Of a stretch of 64,000 nt of DNA, positions 1-8,639 are shown in pieces. The stretch comes from Leguminivora glycinivorella (taxonomy: Eukaryota > Arthropoda > Insecta > Lepidoptera > Tortricidae). The DNA lies in NCBI RefSeq assembly GCF_023078275.1, contig NC_062988.1, positions 761,501 to 825,500 on the forward strand. Direction: 5' to 3'. Below the pieces are notes generated by a model that searched no databases, had not been told where the DNA came from, and saw only the letters and a program-made list of their open reading frames with translations. Each line of letters opens with the position of its first letter. The first letter of the stretch is position 1. A program made the translations under genes and the position numbers.

Positions 1-126
1 ATTGGTACCAAATTTCAGCTTTCTAGTACTAACGGTTACTGAGATTATCCGCGGACGGACGGACGGACGGACGGACAGACAGATATGGCGAAACTATAAG
101 GGTTCCTAGTTGACTACGGAACCCTA
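1..126 (+). repeat. 3' end of a lepidopteran retroposon-like repeat in the intron before exon 1
   Basis: A GGAC/GGAC tandem run at about 53-80 leads into 'atggcgaaactataagggtt' and 'ggaaccctaaaa'. I recall this arrangement as a common interspersed repeat tail in moth genomes; that is memory, not a search. It ends about 35 bases before the first splice acceptor. No coding potential is seen. Confidence 0.45.
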
Positions 127-160
127 AAAAACAAATACTGTAACTTCCTCCTTTTCCCAG

Positions 161-330
161 ATCTGGACGACATAGACCGCGGCACAGCCGTCTCCCCAGG
201 ACTGCTGTGGCGAGAGAACCGCAGCATCTGGTGCGCGCGCGTGGAGCCGCTGTGGGCCGACCTGTGCGGCGCGCGCGCCACCAACTACAAGCCCGCGCCG
301 CTGCTGGACGCCTGCCCGCTCACTGCCTGG
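161..330 (+). CDS. BLTP3: BLTP3 (UHRF1BP1/SHIP164-like) lipid transfer protein, window exon 1
   Basis: This is an internal exon of a gene that starts upstream of the window. A pyrimidine-rich tract and CAG acceptor precede 161, and TGG|GTAACA is the donor at 330. It reads about 56 residues, including LWRENRSIWCARVEPLWADL and PAPLLDACPLTAW, and ends in phase 0. BLTP3 proteins are long rod-like (VPS13-type, chorein N-terminal) bridges that carry lipids between membranes and act on early endosomes and Golgi-endosome traffic. The family call rests on all twelve exons together, mainly exons 2, 3, 5 and 10. It comes from recall of the family, not a search. The exon is far richer in GC than its introns. 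The other candidate would be another chorein-type bridge protein. Confidence 0.68.
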
Positions 331-407
331 GTAACACACGCACACACACACACACACACACATAGACCGGCTCTACAGAATAGAACGTGTGCTCACTGTG
401 GCTTATA

Positions 408-886
408 TACAGTGTGGAAAAATCGAATGCCACATCAATGGCAACTACCTTAAATATTGTAAACAGCACATTTTGTGTAAGAGAGACTTTCCTTTGTTTT
501 TAAAAAAAATAAATTCTGCATTTAAGGATTTATGAAAAATCGTTTGCCTCAGTCGGGACTTGAACCGGTCAAATGTGACAAAAAATAACGTGCCGTATTT
601 TATGATGCAGATTGAAAGGGTTACTGATAAGGTTCATTTTTCTCTAAATAACAAATACAATCAGAATAACGGAAGGCCATGAAAATTTGGCACATTATTT
701 GGCACGTTATTTTTTGTCACATTTGACCGGTTCGAGTCCCGACTGAGGCAAGCGATTTTTCATAAATCCTTAAATGCAGAATTTATTGTTTTTAAAAACA
801 AAGAAAGTCTCCTTTACACAAAATGTGTTATTTACAATATTTAAGGTAGTTGCCATCCATGTGGCATTCGATTTTTCCACCCTGTA
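408..886. mobile_element. Tc1/mariner-type foldback MITE with ~185 bp inverted arms
   Basis: The ends are TACAGTGTGGAAAAATCGAA and its complement ending ...CACCCTGTA, flanked by TA on both sides (406-407 and 887-888). The arms run about 408-594 and 700-886 and are nearly complementary; the centre is about 105 bases. TA duplication and the TACAG start are as in Tc1/mariner elements. Both arms include a GGTTCGAGTCC/GGACTTGAACC stretch like a Pol III B box. There is no transposase, so it is non-autonomous. It lies in the intron between exons 1 and 2. Confidence 0.75.
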
Positions 887-1113
887 TACGACGCAGAGGC
901 TACACATCATCCACCCGACTACCACCTACCCCGTCAACATCAAATGTTTTTTGTTTGCTTCATTAGATATAAGAATACCTACCAAATATAATTTCCAAAA
1001 AATAGTTTTTATTGTAATGTTACACTTTTTATATTCTATTTAGGTGACGACGTAACAGAGTGGCTCCGTTGCGTCGTTATTATTAATCACTAACCTTAAT
1101 TTTTTCTTTGCAG

Positions 1114-1289
1114 TTATGCTTCAACGAAGACTTCTCTCGCATCTGGGCGGTGGCGCGTACCACGGGCCTGGCCGGTCTCCAGCTGAACCACTACCAGATG
1201 CTGTTCCTTCTGCGGCAGCTCGAGAGAATCTCTGAGCTGACAGCTTGGCTCGCCCATGACGCAGCGAGACAACCTGACGCTAACGCAAG
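1114..1289 (+). CDS. BLTP3: BLTP3 exon 2
   Basis: The acceptor is tttttctttgCAG and the donor AAG|GTACAT. The exon starts in phase 0 and leaves two bases. It contains NHYQMLFLLRQLERISELTA followed by WLAHD. The HYQ-hydrophobic-LLR stretch is the part that most recalls the mid-to-C-terminal region of UHRF1BP1/UHRF1BP1L, where the bridge groove is still being built. Confidence 0.72.
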
Positions 1290-1309
1290 GTACATACACA
1301 TATGCATAT

Positions 1310-1545
1310 ACAACTACCTTTTGCCCGCGGCTTCGTTCTCGTTAAATTTCTGCTCCATACAAACTTCCACCCCCCGTTTTAGGGAATTAGGGGGTTAGAA
1401 AGAGACAAAAATAGCCTATGTCCCTCTCCATCCTTACTATCCCAACTATCTCCACTTAAAAAATCACGTCAATTCGTCGCTCCGTTTTGCCGTGGAAGAC
1501 TGACAAACAAACAGACACACACACTTTCCCATTTATAGGCAGGCA
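1310..1545 (+). repeat. Retroposon tail family 'cgcggcttcgctcgc', copy 1
   Basis: The sequence 'tgcccgcggcttcgttctcg' is followed by 'agagacaaaaatagcctatg', 'ctatctccacttaaaaaatc' and a CAAACAGACACACACAC tract ending at 'cccatttata'. The same blocks occur at 5778-5960, 14262-14425 (reverse), 28060-28228 (reverse), 44320-44480 (reverse) and 50706-50873. Multiple copies ending at the same point indicate a non-LTR or SINE-like family. Confidence 0.7.
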
Positions 1546-1990
1546 AAGCACATGAAACTGGTCAAGTTTCAGTGACACTCTTAGCAATTGAAGGGTAGAA
1601 GGAAAACGAAATTGTGACATTGCAGTGACAGGCTGTTAGCCTATCGTTCACACCGCAATTGAACCGATATACCACAGTCGTATATTCACTAAAGAAGGGA
1701 TGGTGAAATTGTACCAATTATACCGCGACCCACGTTCGTGGTGTTGCCTTCCTGTCACACTTACGTGCGAATTAATAAGTGCGACAAAGGGACAAGACAC
1801 CAAACAAGGTTAACAGTAACCCCTGTGTGTGTGTTGTGGTATGTAGCCCCTGGATATTGTGCTCGCCCTCTGCACAGAGTTTTGCCCAATATCCCCTATT
1901 GAACCCATATCCCACAGTCGCCTTCTACGACACCGATGGGAGAAAAGATGGTTAAATTCTTAACCCGTCACCACGCGGGTACACAGATAA
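1538..1990 (-). repeat. Fragments of the TATG-tailed repeat family (reverse)
   Basis: Blocks 'ggcaaagcacatgaaactgg', 'cagtgacaggctgttagcc' and 'ttcttaacccgtcacc' match the longer copies at 18120-18370 (reverse) and 10905-11098 (forward). Two overlapping or broken copies appear to be present here, diverged by indels. Confidence 0.55.
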
Positions 1991-2109
1991 TATTTTAATT
2001 TGAAGATACATTAATTTATGTCCTCAGGAACTCGTTAAAGTCATTCATATAATCCTTTTTAGTAACCCCTGTGTGTGTGTTGTGGTATGTATGTGTAGCC
2101 ATAATGCAA

Positions 2110-2545
2110 AAATTGTAAAACATTGAGCTGACTTAATACGAGCACTTACCTGCCGATCTGAGAAATGAGCCATGTGACGAAGCATTTAAGCGCAAATTGA
2201 GAAACTTTTTGTTAGATAATCCGCTGTACTCTGTAAATGAGTACATGGATTTGAATTTTTAATGACCAATGTATTTTTCGTGAGAAAAATCTCTGTTATA
2301 TAATATTTTCTTGCTTTGTGATAATTTTATGATATTGTAACTTAATTTATTAATTTTATTTAGCTTGGCATGTGTATTTTCTTTCTTTGTAAATGACGAT
2401 CCTTATTGGGAGACACAATTATTTTTATTTAGAATTTATTATGTAATTTTTGACGATCATGATGAGAAGATAAACATAATTTTGACATGTAGCAAATTTA
2501 TAGTGTAATTTTTATCATGAAATAAAGAAATCTAAATCTAAATCT
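2110..2545 (+). pseudogene. 5'-truncated LINE: last ~38 residues of reverse transcriptase ORF plus 3' UTR
   Basis: Positions 2148-2261 read LPADLRNEPCDEAFKRKLRN and continue to a stop after YMDLNF. This is a typical C-terminus of a non-LTR ORF2, where a short basic helix closes the protein. An AT-rich 3' UTR of about 260 bases follows and ends in AATAAA and a short (AAATCT)n tail at 2521-2544. The 5' part is missing, as usual for target-primed insertions. It is inserted in the exon 2-exon 3 intron. Confidence 0.6.
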
Positions 2546-2596
2546 TGAAAAAAATTTAATAGTTGAAAAGTGACCCCCCAGTCGTAATTGTACCGC

Positions 2597-2720
2597 TGTA
2601 CGGTGTATCTTATGAAAGAAAGAAAGAAAGAAACGTTTATTTGGTGTATAAAAAAATGAAAACTTAACCTATTACATCTGAGTCTAATAACACTTTTATA
2701 CACCAAAATGGTTGCCACTC
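2597..2720. repeat. GAAA microsatellite with retroposon-like flank
   Basis: The run (GAAA)4 at about 2613-2632 is followed by 'cgtttatttggtgtataaa' and a second 'ttttatacaccaaa' in inverse orientation. The inverted GGTGTATAAAA/TTTTATACACC pair is about 60 bases apart. This is probably a small element; no gene is seen. Confidence 0.35.
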
Positions 2721-2791
2721 AGCATATGCCGATGACTAAGTTAGCCATGGCGCTGATGTTGAAATGAAATGTTTATTTTTTTTCCTTCCAG

Positions 2792-2928
2792 ATCAATAGT
2801 AGTAGGGGTGGTGGTACCAGCTGTGGAGTTGACCCTGGTTCTCCCCTCCAGCTGTCCCGGGCAAGAGTCTTCCAGGGACCTGGACAGCGTTCCCTTGGAC
2901 TCCTCCAGCCTGCAGGACATGAAAATGG
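2792..2928 (+). CDS. BLTP3: BLTP3 exon 3
   Basis: The acceptor is ttttccttcCAG. The donor ATGG|GTGAGTTA is a consensus 5' splice site. The exon reads SIVVGVVVPAVELTLVLPSS and then ESSRDLDSVPLDSSSLQDMK. A hydrophobic beta segment followed by a Ser/Asp-rich acidic linker (ESSRD...D..SL.D) is what I recall after the bridge region in UHRF1BP1 proteins. It leaves one base, which joins the two leading bases of exon 4. Confidence 0.72.
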
Positions 2929-2936
2929 GTGAGTTA

Positions 2937-3386
2937 TAGGCTTGTGCCGTTTCTTTCGTTGATCGGAGCGCTCCGATCTCGTTCAATCGCTCCCACGAAC
3001 TAGTTCGCTCTTTTAGGTCTTTTGCTCATTTAGTTCAGCCAGACCAGCGACCACTGCGGTCGGAAAGATCAGAACGAATGGGACCGAATAGTGTCAAAAG
3101 ATACGAATAGTCCACAGATAGTAACATTCCGGGCTGAAAGGTTGTAAGTAACCGAAGTTTTATATGAAACCTTGATGTTTTTGTGTTGCTCTGCTAATTA
3201 GCTCTCTCGCTTTCTGTCGGCGCAGTCACACACTCGTTCTCGATCGAAACCGCTCGCGCTCGCCGATCCTATACTGAACTAAATGAGCAAAGACCGATTC
3301 TCAGAGCACGAAAAGATTCAGTTCATTTCGGTCATTGATGGGATTTTATTCCTAACAGTTCATAGTCCGTGAACGACACAAGCCTA
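2937..3386. mobile_element. hAT-type MITE, copy 1, with 8 bp target duplication GTGAGTTA
   Basis: The ends are TAGGCTTGTGCCGTT and AACGACACAAGCCTA (short inverted repeats). Direct repeats GTGAGTTA occur at 2929-2936 and 3387-3394. An 8 bp duplication and ~450 bp non-coding body fit hAT MITEs. The body has the palindrome 'gatcggagcgctccgatc' near the left end. A second copy lies at 6143-6591. The left duplication is exactly the splice donor of exon 3. Confidence 0.8.
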
Positions 3387-3592
3387 GTGAGTTATCGTCG
3401 CTATCATCATCATCAGCATATATTTAAAGGTCTTTTCCGTGAAGCAACTCGCACGTGTGTCGGTCTTCAGTCTGTCTTCCTTTGTCATCCTGATACCACC
3501 TGATATGTCACGACCATTATTTTTAACAAGCAGAAACGTCTGCTAACGATTCTAAACATTTTTATATTGAAGGAAAAATTGGAAAAATTTAC

Positions 3593-3664
3593 GCTTCCGG
3601 CGGGACTTGAACCTGCATCATTTGCAATCCGTGCAAGGCTCTCAACCAATTGAGCTACGGAAGC
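3593..3664 (-). ncRNA. tRNA-like sequence in array unit 1 (type A)
   Basis: The 72-base segment has a perfect 7 bp acceptor stem (GCTTCCG/CGGAAGC), an A box TAGCTCAATTGG and a B box GGTTCAAGTCC. The anticodon arm folds as TTGCA/TGCAA around a 5-base loop instead of 7, so it is not a standard decoding tRNA. In type A the T stem has one A-C mismatch. A T5 run follows closely and could end Pol III transcription. Equivalent segments are at 4215-4286 and 4837-4908. Confidence 0.6.
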
Positions 3665-3903
3665 CACGCCGGACATTGCAAATCTTTCCATGCCTTTCCT
3701 TATGTACACACGTCTTGGGGTGACGTCTAGCGCCATCTACCGATAGACTATTACATCTTGTAACGGCACTGGAGTCTCAAGTTATATTGAGAATTCACCA
3801 GTAACAATGTGCTAACCCATACTAAATTTATTTTTAACAAGCAGAAACGTCTGCTAACGATTCTAAACATTTTTATATTAAAGGAAAAATTTGAAAAATT
3901 TAC

Positions 3904-3975
3904 GCTTCCGACGGGACTTGAACCCGCATCATTTGCAATCCGTGCAAGGCTCTCAACCAATTGAGCTACGGAAGC
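3904..3975 (-). ncRNA. tRNA-like sequence in array unit 2 (type B)
   Basis: The layout is the same as in type A, but the T stem pairs fully apart from one G-U wobble (GCGGG/CCCGT). The A and B boxes are intact. Equivalent type B segments lie at 4526-4597 and 5148-5219. Confidence 0.6.
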
Positions 3976-5546
3976 CACGCCGGACATTGCAAATCTTTCC
4001 ATGCCTTTCCTTATGTACACACGTCTTGGGGTGACGTCTAGCGCCATCTACCGACAGACTATTACATCTTGTAACGGCACTGGAGTCTCAAGTTATATTG
4101 AGAATTCACCAGTAACAATGTGCTAACCCATACTAAATTTATTTTTAACAAGCAGAAACGTCTGCTAACGATTCTAAACATTTTTATATTGAAGGAAAAA
4201 TTGGAAAAATTTACGCTTCCGGCGGGACTTGAACCTGCATCATTTGCAATCCGTGCAAGGCTCTCAACCAATTGAGCTACGGAAGCCACGCCGGACATTG
4301 CAAATCTTTCCATGCCTTTCCTTATGTACACACGTCTTGGGGTGACGTCTAGCGCCATCTACCGATAGACTATTACATCTTGTAACGGCACTGGAGTCTC
4401 AAGTTATATTGAGAATTCACCAGTAACAATGTGCTAACCCATACTAAATTTATTTTTAACAAGCAGAAACGTCTGCTAACGATTCTAAACATTTTTATAT
4501 TAAAGGAAAAATTTGAAAAATTTACGCTTCCGACGGGACTTGAACCCGCATCATTTGCAATCCGTGCAAGGCTCTCAACCAATTGAGCTACGGAAGCCAC
4601 GCCGGACATTGCAAATCTTTCCATGCCTTTCCTTATGTACACACGTCTTGGGGTGACGTCTAGCGCCATCTACCGACAGACTATTACATCTTGTAACGGC
4701 ACTGGAGTCTCAAGTTATATTGAGAATTCACCAGTAACAATGTGCTAACCCATACTAAATTTATTTTTAACAAGCAGAAACGTCTGCTAACGATTCTAAA
4801 CATTTTTATATTGAAGGAAAAATTGGAAAAATTTACGCTTCCGGCGGGACTTGAACCTGCATCATTTGCAATCCGTGCAAGGCTCTCAACCAATTGAGCT
4901 ACGGAAGCCACGCCGGACATTGCAAATCTTTCCATGCCTTTCCTTATGTACACACGTCTTGGGGTGACGTCTAGCGCCATCTACCGATAGACTATTACAT
5001 CTTGTAACGGCACTGGAGTCTCAAGTTATATTGAGAATTCACCAGTAACAATGTGCTAACCCATACTAAATTTATTTTTAACAAGCAGAAACGTCTGCTA
5101 ACGATTCTAAACATTTTTATATTAAAGGAAAAATTTGAAAAATTTACGCTTCCGACGGGACTTGAACCCGCATCATTTGCAATCCGTGCAAGGCTCTCAA
5201 CCAATTGAGCTACGGAAGCCACGCCGGACATTGCAAATCTTTCCATGCCTTTCCTTATGTACACACGTCTTGGGGTGACGTCTAGCGCCATCTACCGACA
5301 GACTATTACATCTTGTAACGGCACTGGAGTCTCAAGTTATATTGAGAATTCACCAGTAACAATGTGCTAACCCATACTAAATTTATTTTTAACAAGCAGA
5401 AACGTCTGCTAACGATTCTAAACATTTTTATATTAAAGGAAAAATGGATACAAGATGTAATAGTCTGTCGGTAGATGGCGCTAGACGTCACCCCAAGACG
5501 TGTGTACATAAGGAAAGGCATGGAAAGATTTGCAATGTCCGGCGTG

Positions 5547-5618
5547 GCTTCCGTAGCTCAATTGGTTGAGAGCCTTGCACGGATTGCAAATGATGCGGGT
5601 TCAAGTCCCGCCGGAAGC
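5547..5618 (+). ncRNA. tRNA-like sequence in the inverted end copy
   Basis: This copy faces the other six. Its acceptor, D and T stems all pair perfectly (T stem GCGGG/CCCGC), so it is the best folded member. The A box, B box and downstream TTTTT are present. The 5-base anticodon loop is shared with the others, so I call it tRNA-like and not a tRNA gene. Confidence 0.6.
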
Positions 5619-5689
5619 GTAAATTTTTCCAATTTTTCCTTTAATATAAAAATGTCACGACCTTGTTTTCCTTTTATTTGGCTCTTGTA

Positions 5690-5775
5690 TCATGAAGCAA
5701 GGCAAGCAAGGCTATATGCTTAGTTTGGGGCTAGGTTGATTTGTGTAAGGTGTCCCCCGATATTTACTTTATTTA
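5690..5775 (+). repeat. 3' tail of tRNA-derived SINE (partial copy)
   Basis: The stretch 'gcttagtttggggctaggtt' and 'gtaaggtgtcccccgatatt' matches the end of the full SINE at 6977-7230. The tRNA-like head is missing. Confidence 0.6.
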
Positions 5776-5960
5776 TGTACTAGCTTTTGCCCGCGGCTTC
5801 GCTCGCGTTAGAAAGAGACAAAAAGTAGCCTATGTCACTTTCCATCCCTTGAACTATCTCCACTTAAAAAATCACGTCCAGTCGTTGCTCCGTTTTGCCG
5901 TGAAAGACAGACAAACAAACAGACACACACACTTTCCCATTTATAATATTAGTATGGATG
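5776..5960 (+). repeat. Retroposon tail family 'cgcggcttcgctcgc', copy 2
   Basis: A clean copy runs from 'ctagcttttgcccgcggctt' to 'ccatttataatattagtatg'. It gives the consensus end used to recognise the other copies. Confidence 0.75.
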
Positions 5961-5975
5961 CTCTCCTTGATTTTG

Positions 5976-6044
5976 GAGAGAAAAAACCACATAATGTTCT
6001 AAGTAGCTAGTTACTACTTAGAACATTATGTGGTTTTTTCTCTC
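5976..6044. repeat. Perfect 31 bp inverted repeat with 7-base loop
   Basis: The arms 5976-6006 and 6014-6044 are exactly complementary (starting GAGAGAAAAAACCAC and ending GTGGTTTTTTCTCTC), with loop CTAGTTA. No neighbouring gene uses it as a terminator; it lies in a large intron. Confidence 0.85.
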
Positions 6045-6069
6045 GCTCAAAAACTCAAATAACTGACGT

Positions 6070-6664
6070 AGCTGAAACAACCGCCAAGATTAGTGGGACT
6101 GGACGGGGGGACACGTTTGTCGTACGCCGGATTACTTGTGGGTAGGCTTGGGCCGTTTCGTTCGTTGATCGGAGCGCTCCGATCTCGTTCAATCGCTCCC
6201 ACGAACTAGTTCGCTCTTTTAGGTCTTTTGCTCATTTAGTTCAGCCAGACCAGCGACCACTGCGGTCGGAAAGATCAGAACGAATGGGACCAAATAGTGT
6301 CAAAATGATACGAATAGTCCACAGATAGTAACATTCCGGGCCCAAAGGTTGTAAGTAACCGAAGTTTAATATGAAAACTTGACGTTTTTTTGTTGCTCTG
6401 CTAATTACCTCTCGCTCTCGGTCGGCGCAGTCACACACTCGTTCTCGATCCAAACCGCTCGCGCTCGCCGATCCTATACTGAACTAAATGAGCAAAGACC
6501 GAATCTCAGAGCCTGGAAAGATTCAGTTCATTTCGGTCATTGATGGGATTTTATTCCTAACAGTTCATATTTCGTGAACGACACAAGCCTAAGCTGAAAC
6601 AACCGCCAAGATTAGTGGGACTGGACGGGGGGACACGTTTGTCGTACGCCGGATTACTTGTGGG
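6070..6664. mobile_element. hAT-type MITE, copy 2 (6143-6591), flanked by 73 bp direct repeats
   Basis: The body has the same ends and sequence as the element at 2937-3386. Here, instead of an 8 bp duplication, a 73-base segment (starting AGCTGAAACAACCGCC and ending ACTTGTGGG) is present unchanged at 6070-6142 and 6592-6664, directly against each end of the MITE. Confidence 0.75.
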
Positions 6665-6902
6665 CTAAAACGACAACTAACTGGGTCCCACAAAATCGAA
6701 CCGGGCGTTGCGGCAAACCTTGTCGGCGATGGCGAGATGACCTTGACGCCTTTGATAAGGACTATTAGGTAATAGGGATAAGGGTTTTACATCTACCGTT
6801 TTAACAATCCGTTACCTGATGTATTAAAAATGTTAAGCGCCATCTAAACGAGCATTTTTTACGGCTTCTTAGATTTTATTTGTTGTTCATGGAGTGCTCT
6901 TT

Positions 6903-6975
6903 TTAACCCCCGACGTAAAAACGAAGGGGTGTTATAAGTTTGACGTGTCTGTCTGTCTGTCTGTCTGTCTGTTGA
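6903..6975 (+). repeat. 'Cccgacgtaaaaacgaaggggtgttataag' repeat family, partial copy
   Basis: The blocks CCCCCGACG, GGGGTGTTATAAGTTTGACG and a (TGTC)n tract match 60415-60655 and, in reverse, 44903-45118. This is an interspersed element tail or head. Confidence 0.6.
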
Positions 6976-6976
6976 C

Positions 6977-7230
6977 GACCGGTCTGGCTCACTCGGTAGT
7001 GACCCTGCCTGCTGAGCCGCGGTCCCAGGTTCGAATCCCGGTAAGGGCATTTATTTGTGTGATGAGCACAGATATTTGTTCCTGAGTCATGGATGTTTTC
7101 TATGTATATAAGTATGTATTTATCTATTTAAGTATGTATATCGTCGCTTAGCACCCATAGTACAAGCTTTGCTTAGTTTGGGGCTAAGTTGATCTGTGTA
7201 AGGTGTCCCCCAATATTTATTATTTATTTA
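6977..7230 (+). mobile_element. tRNA-derived SINE
   Basis: An A box-like 'ctggctcactcggtagtgac' is followed about 40 bases on by B box GGTTCGAATCCC, then a body containing 'ttagcacccatagtacaagc' and 'gtaaggtgtcccccaatatt' and a TTTA-rich end. This is the layout of lepidopteran tRNA-type SINEs. It ends just upstream of exon 4. Confidence 0.75.
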
Positions 7231-7267
7231 TTGTCTTTGATTGAACTTCGTTTTTTTTTCATGACAG

Positions 7268-7408
7268 GGTCTGAAGCGACGATGGCGCCCTCTACGCTGG
7301 TGGGCGACAGCGGCATCATCAGCGGCACGCAGCCTGTGGAGATCTGCTCCGCGCAGCCGCTCCCCGCCGAGGAAATGCCGCCACCCAGCCCGGGACTCAG
7401 TTTTGGAG
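7268..7408 (+). CDS. BLTP3: BLTP3 exon 4
   Basis: The acceptor is ttcatgaCAG and the donor GGAG|GTAATA. The exon reads APSTLVGDSGIISGTQPVEI and then a proline-rich AEEMPPPSPGLSFG. It looks like low-complexity linker between folded segments, consistent with the disordered middle of UHRF1BP1-type proteins. Phase joins on both sides: one base from exon 3 goes in and one base goes out to exon 5. Confidence 0.65.
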
Positions 7409-7608
7409 GTAATAAATACATTAAAGTTCAGTTCAAGGACACAATTAGGTACTATGGTCGGTCGCGTGTATTGCTGAGGTAAGCAGAGTACATGAAACTG
7501 CTCAATTTTCAGTGCTTTTCTAGCAATCACCAAGGATGATTTATTTAGGATTGACAATTTTCACACTAAGAATCGTACCTCAATTTTTAGCGCCACCTAT
7601 TAAAATGC

Positions 7609-8225
7609 GGGTTCCCTCTATTTGGCATAACTTTAATTGTCCGAAACGATTTTCGCATAACAGACTTCGCATAATCGATTTTCGCCGAATGTTAATTTTG
7701 CAGAAAACTTATTTGTCATAATCGAAAATAATACGTATAACACATTGTCCGAAAATAAGTTCGCATAATTCTGTTTACGCCGATTGTTTTTATGAATAAA
7801 ATTAATTCGCATAATTGTATTTGGCATATTTCTTAAAATCAGAATATCCACCCATACTAAATGCTGTTAAGAGAGTCGGTTTGGTTAGGTTAGAACTGCG
7901 ACCTCAACAAATAAAACATTTTGTCAAGAATTTCGGTTAGGTTAGGTTAGAACTGCAACATTAATATAGTAGTATTACCTATGATAAAAATTCTGCGTAG
8001 TAAATTTCCACTAAACCATGTTATGCAGAAATAATTTATGCATAAAAACCATTCGGCGAATAACCTTTATGCATGAAATATATTCGGACAAACAAAAATA
8101 TGCCTAGACAAATTATGCGTAACTATACTATGCCATAACATTATGCGAAAGGTGAATTATGCCAATACAGATGATGCCAAAAAGAATTCTCGATTGTAAA
8201 ATTATGCCAAAACAAGGGGAACCTA
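7609..8225. mobile_element. MITE-like element built of scattered GCATAA motifs
   Basis: The ends GGGTTCCCTCTATTTGGCAT and the complement of 'gccaaaacaaggggaacct' form imperfect inverted termini. Inside, the motifs TTCGCATAA, GGCATAA and TTCGGAC recur in both orientations, so the element can fold on itself in many registers. Two TTAGG runs (about 7885 and 7934) lie in its centre. No coding sequence is seen. Confidence 0.6.
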
Positions 8226-8639
8226 TTACTATCATAACTACACTGATGATGCCTACGAATTTTTTTTTTTTTTCAAATTGCGTATTGTCGTGACATCATG
8301 ATATTAAAATAAATAAATATGTCATTTGTTCTTATGAAAATTAAACACGCAAAAATATTTTGGGAAAATATGATTTTTGCCACTTCCAGGATACAAAACA
8401 GCGCCATCTAGTTTTATCATATTTCAGGGGCACACTTTTTTGTATGGGCTTTGTCAATCAGTCCCGGTGTATATCGTTCTTGCAATTAGGGTCCATTTAT
8501 ACGGTACGAGAACTCGCATAAGAGTTTTATTACATTGTGGTATTTGATGGCTGTCCAAACTGTATGTAACCTCAATAGCCCGCAATGTAACTAAAATCGC
8601 ATGCCTGTTCGCACGCCGTCTAAATCGGGCCTTAACGAA

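Larger units (their letters stand above)
3516..5651 (-). repeat. Tandem array of 311 bp tRNA-like units (six reverse copies plus one inverted copy)
   Basis: Units repeat every 311 bases, with equivalent points at 3751, 4062, 4373, 4684, 4995 and 5306. Two variants alternate. Type A has 'ttgaaggaaaaattgg' and 'cttgaacctgc'; type B has 'ttaaaggaaaaatttg' and 'cttgaacccgc'. The true period is therefore a 622 bp higher-order repeat. At about 5444 the orientation flips and a forward copy follows to 5651. The array is bounded by ATGTCACGACC at 3505-3515 and 5652-5662, an 11 bp direct repeat that looks like a target-site duplication. Short open frames in each unit are by-products of the tRNA-like sequence. 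Confidence 0.85.

Noticed and set aside
124..363. Minus-strand frame MCVCVCVCVC...
   Set aside because: Antisense of BLTP3 exon 1 and of the adjacent CA repeat.
3593..5618. Cluster of functional tRNA genes
   Set aside because: The anticodon arm has a 5-base loop and no standard anticodon reading, and the copies sit in a tandem retroposon-like array.
3485..5662. CRISPR-like array
   Set aside because: The repeat period is 311 bases without unique spacers, the units are whole-length copies, and the genome is eukaryotic.
3485..5723. Repeated ~98-residue open frames (MALDVTPRRVYIRKGMERF...)
   Set aside because: They are translations of the 311 bp tRNA-like repeat unit; the segment SVAQLVESLARIANDAGSSP is the tRNA-like sequence read as protein.
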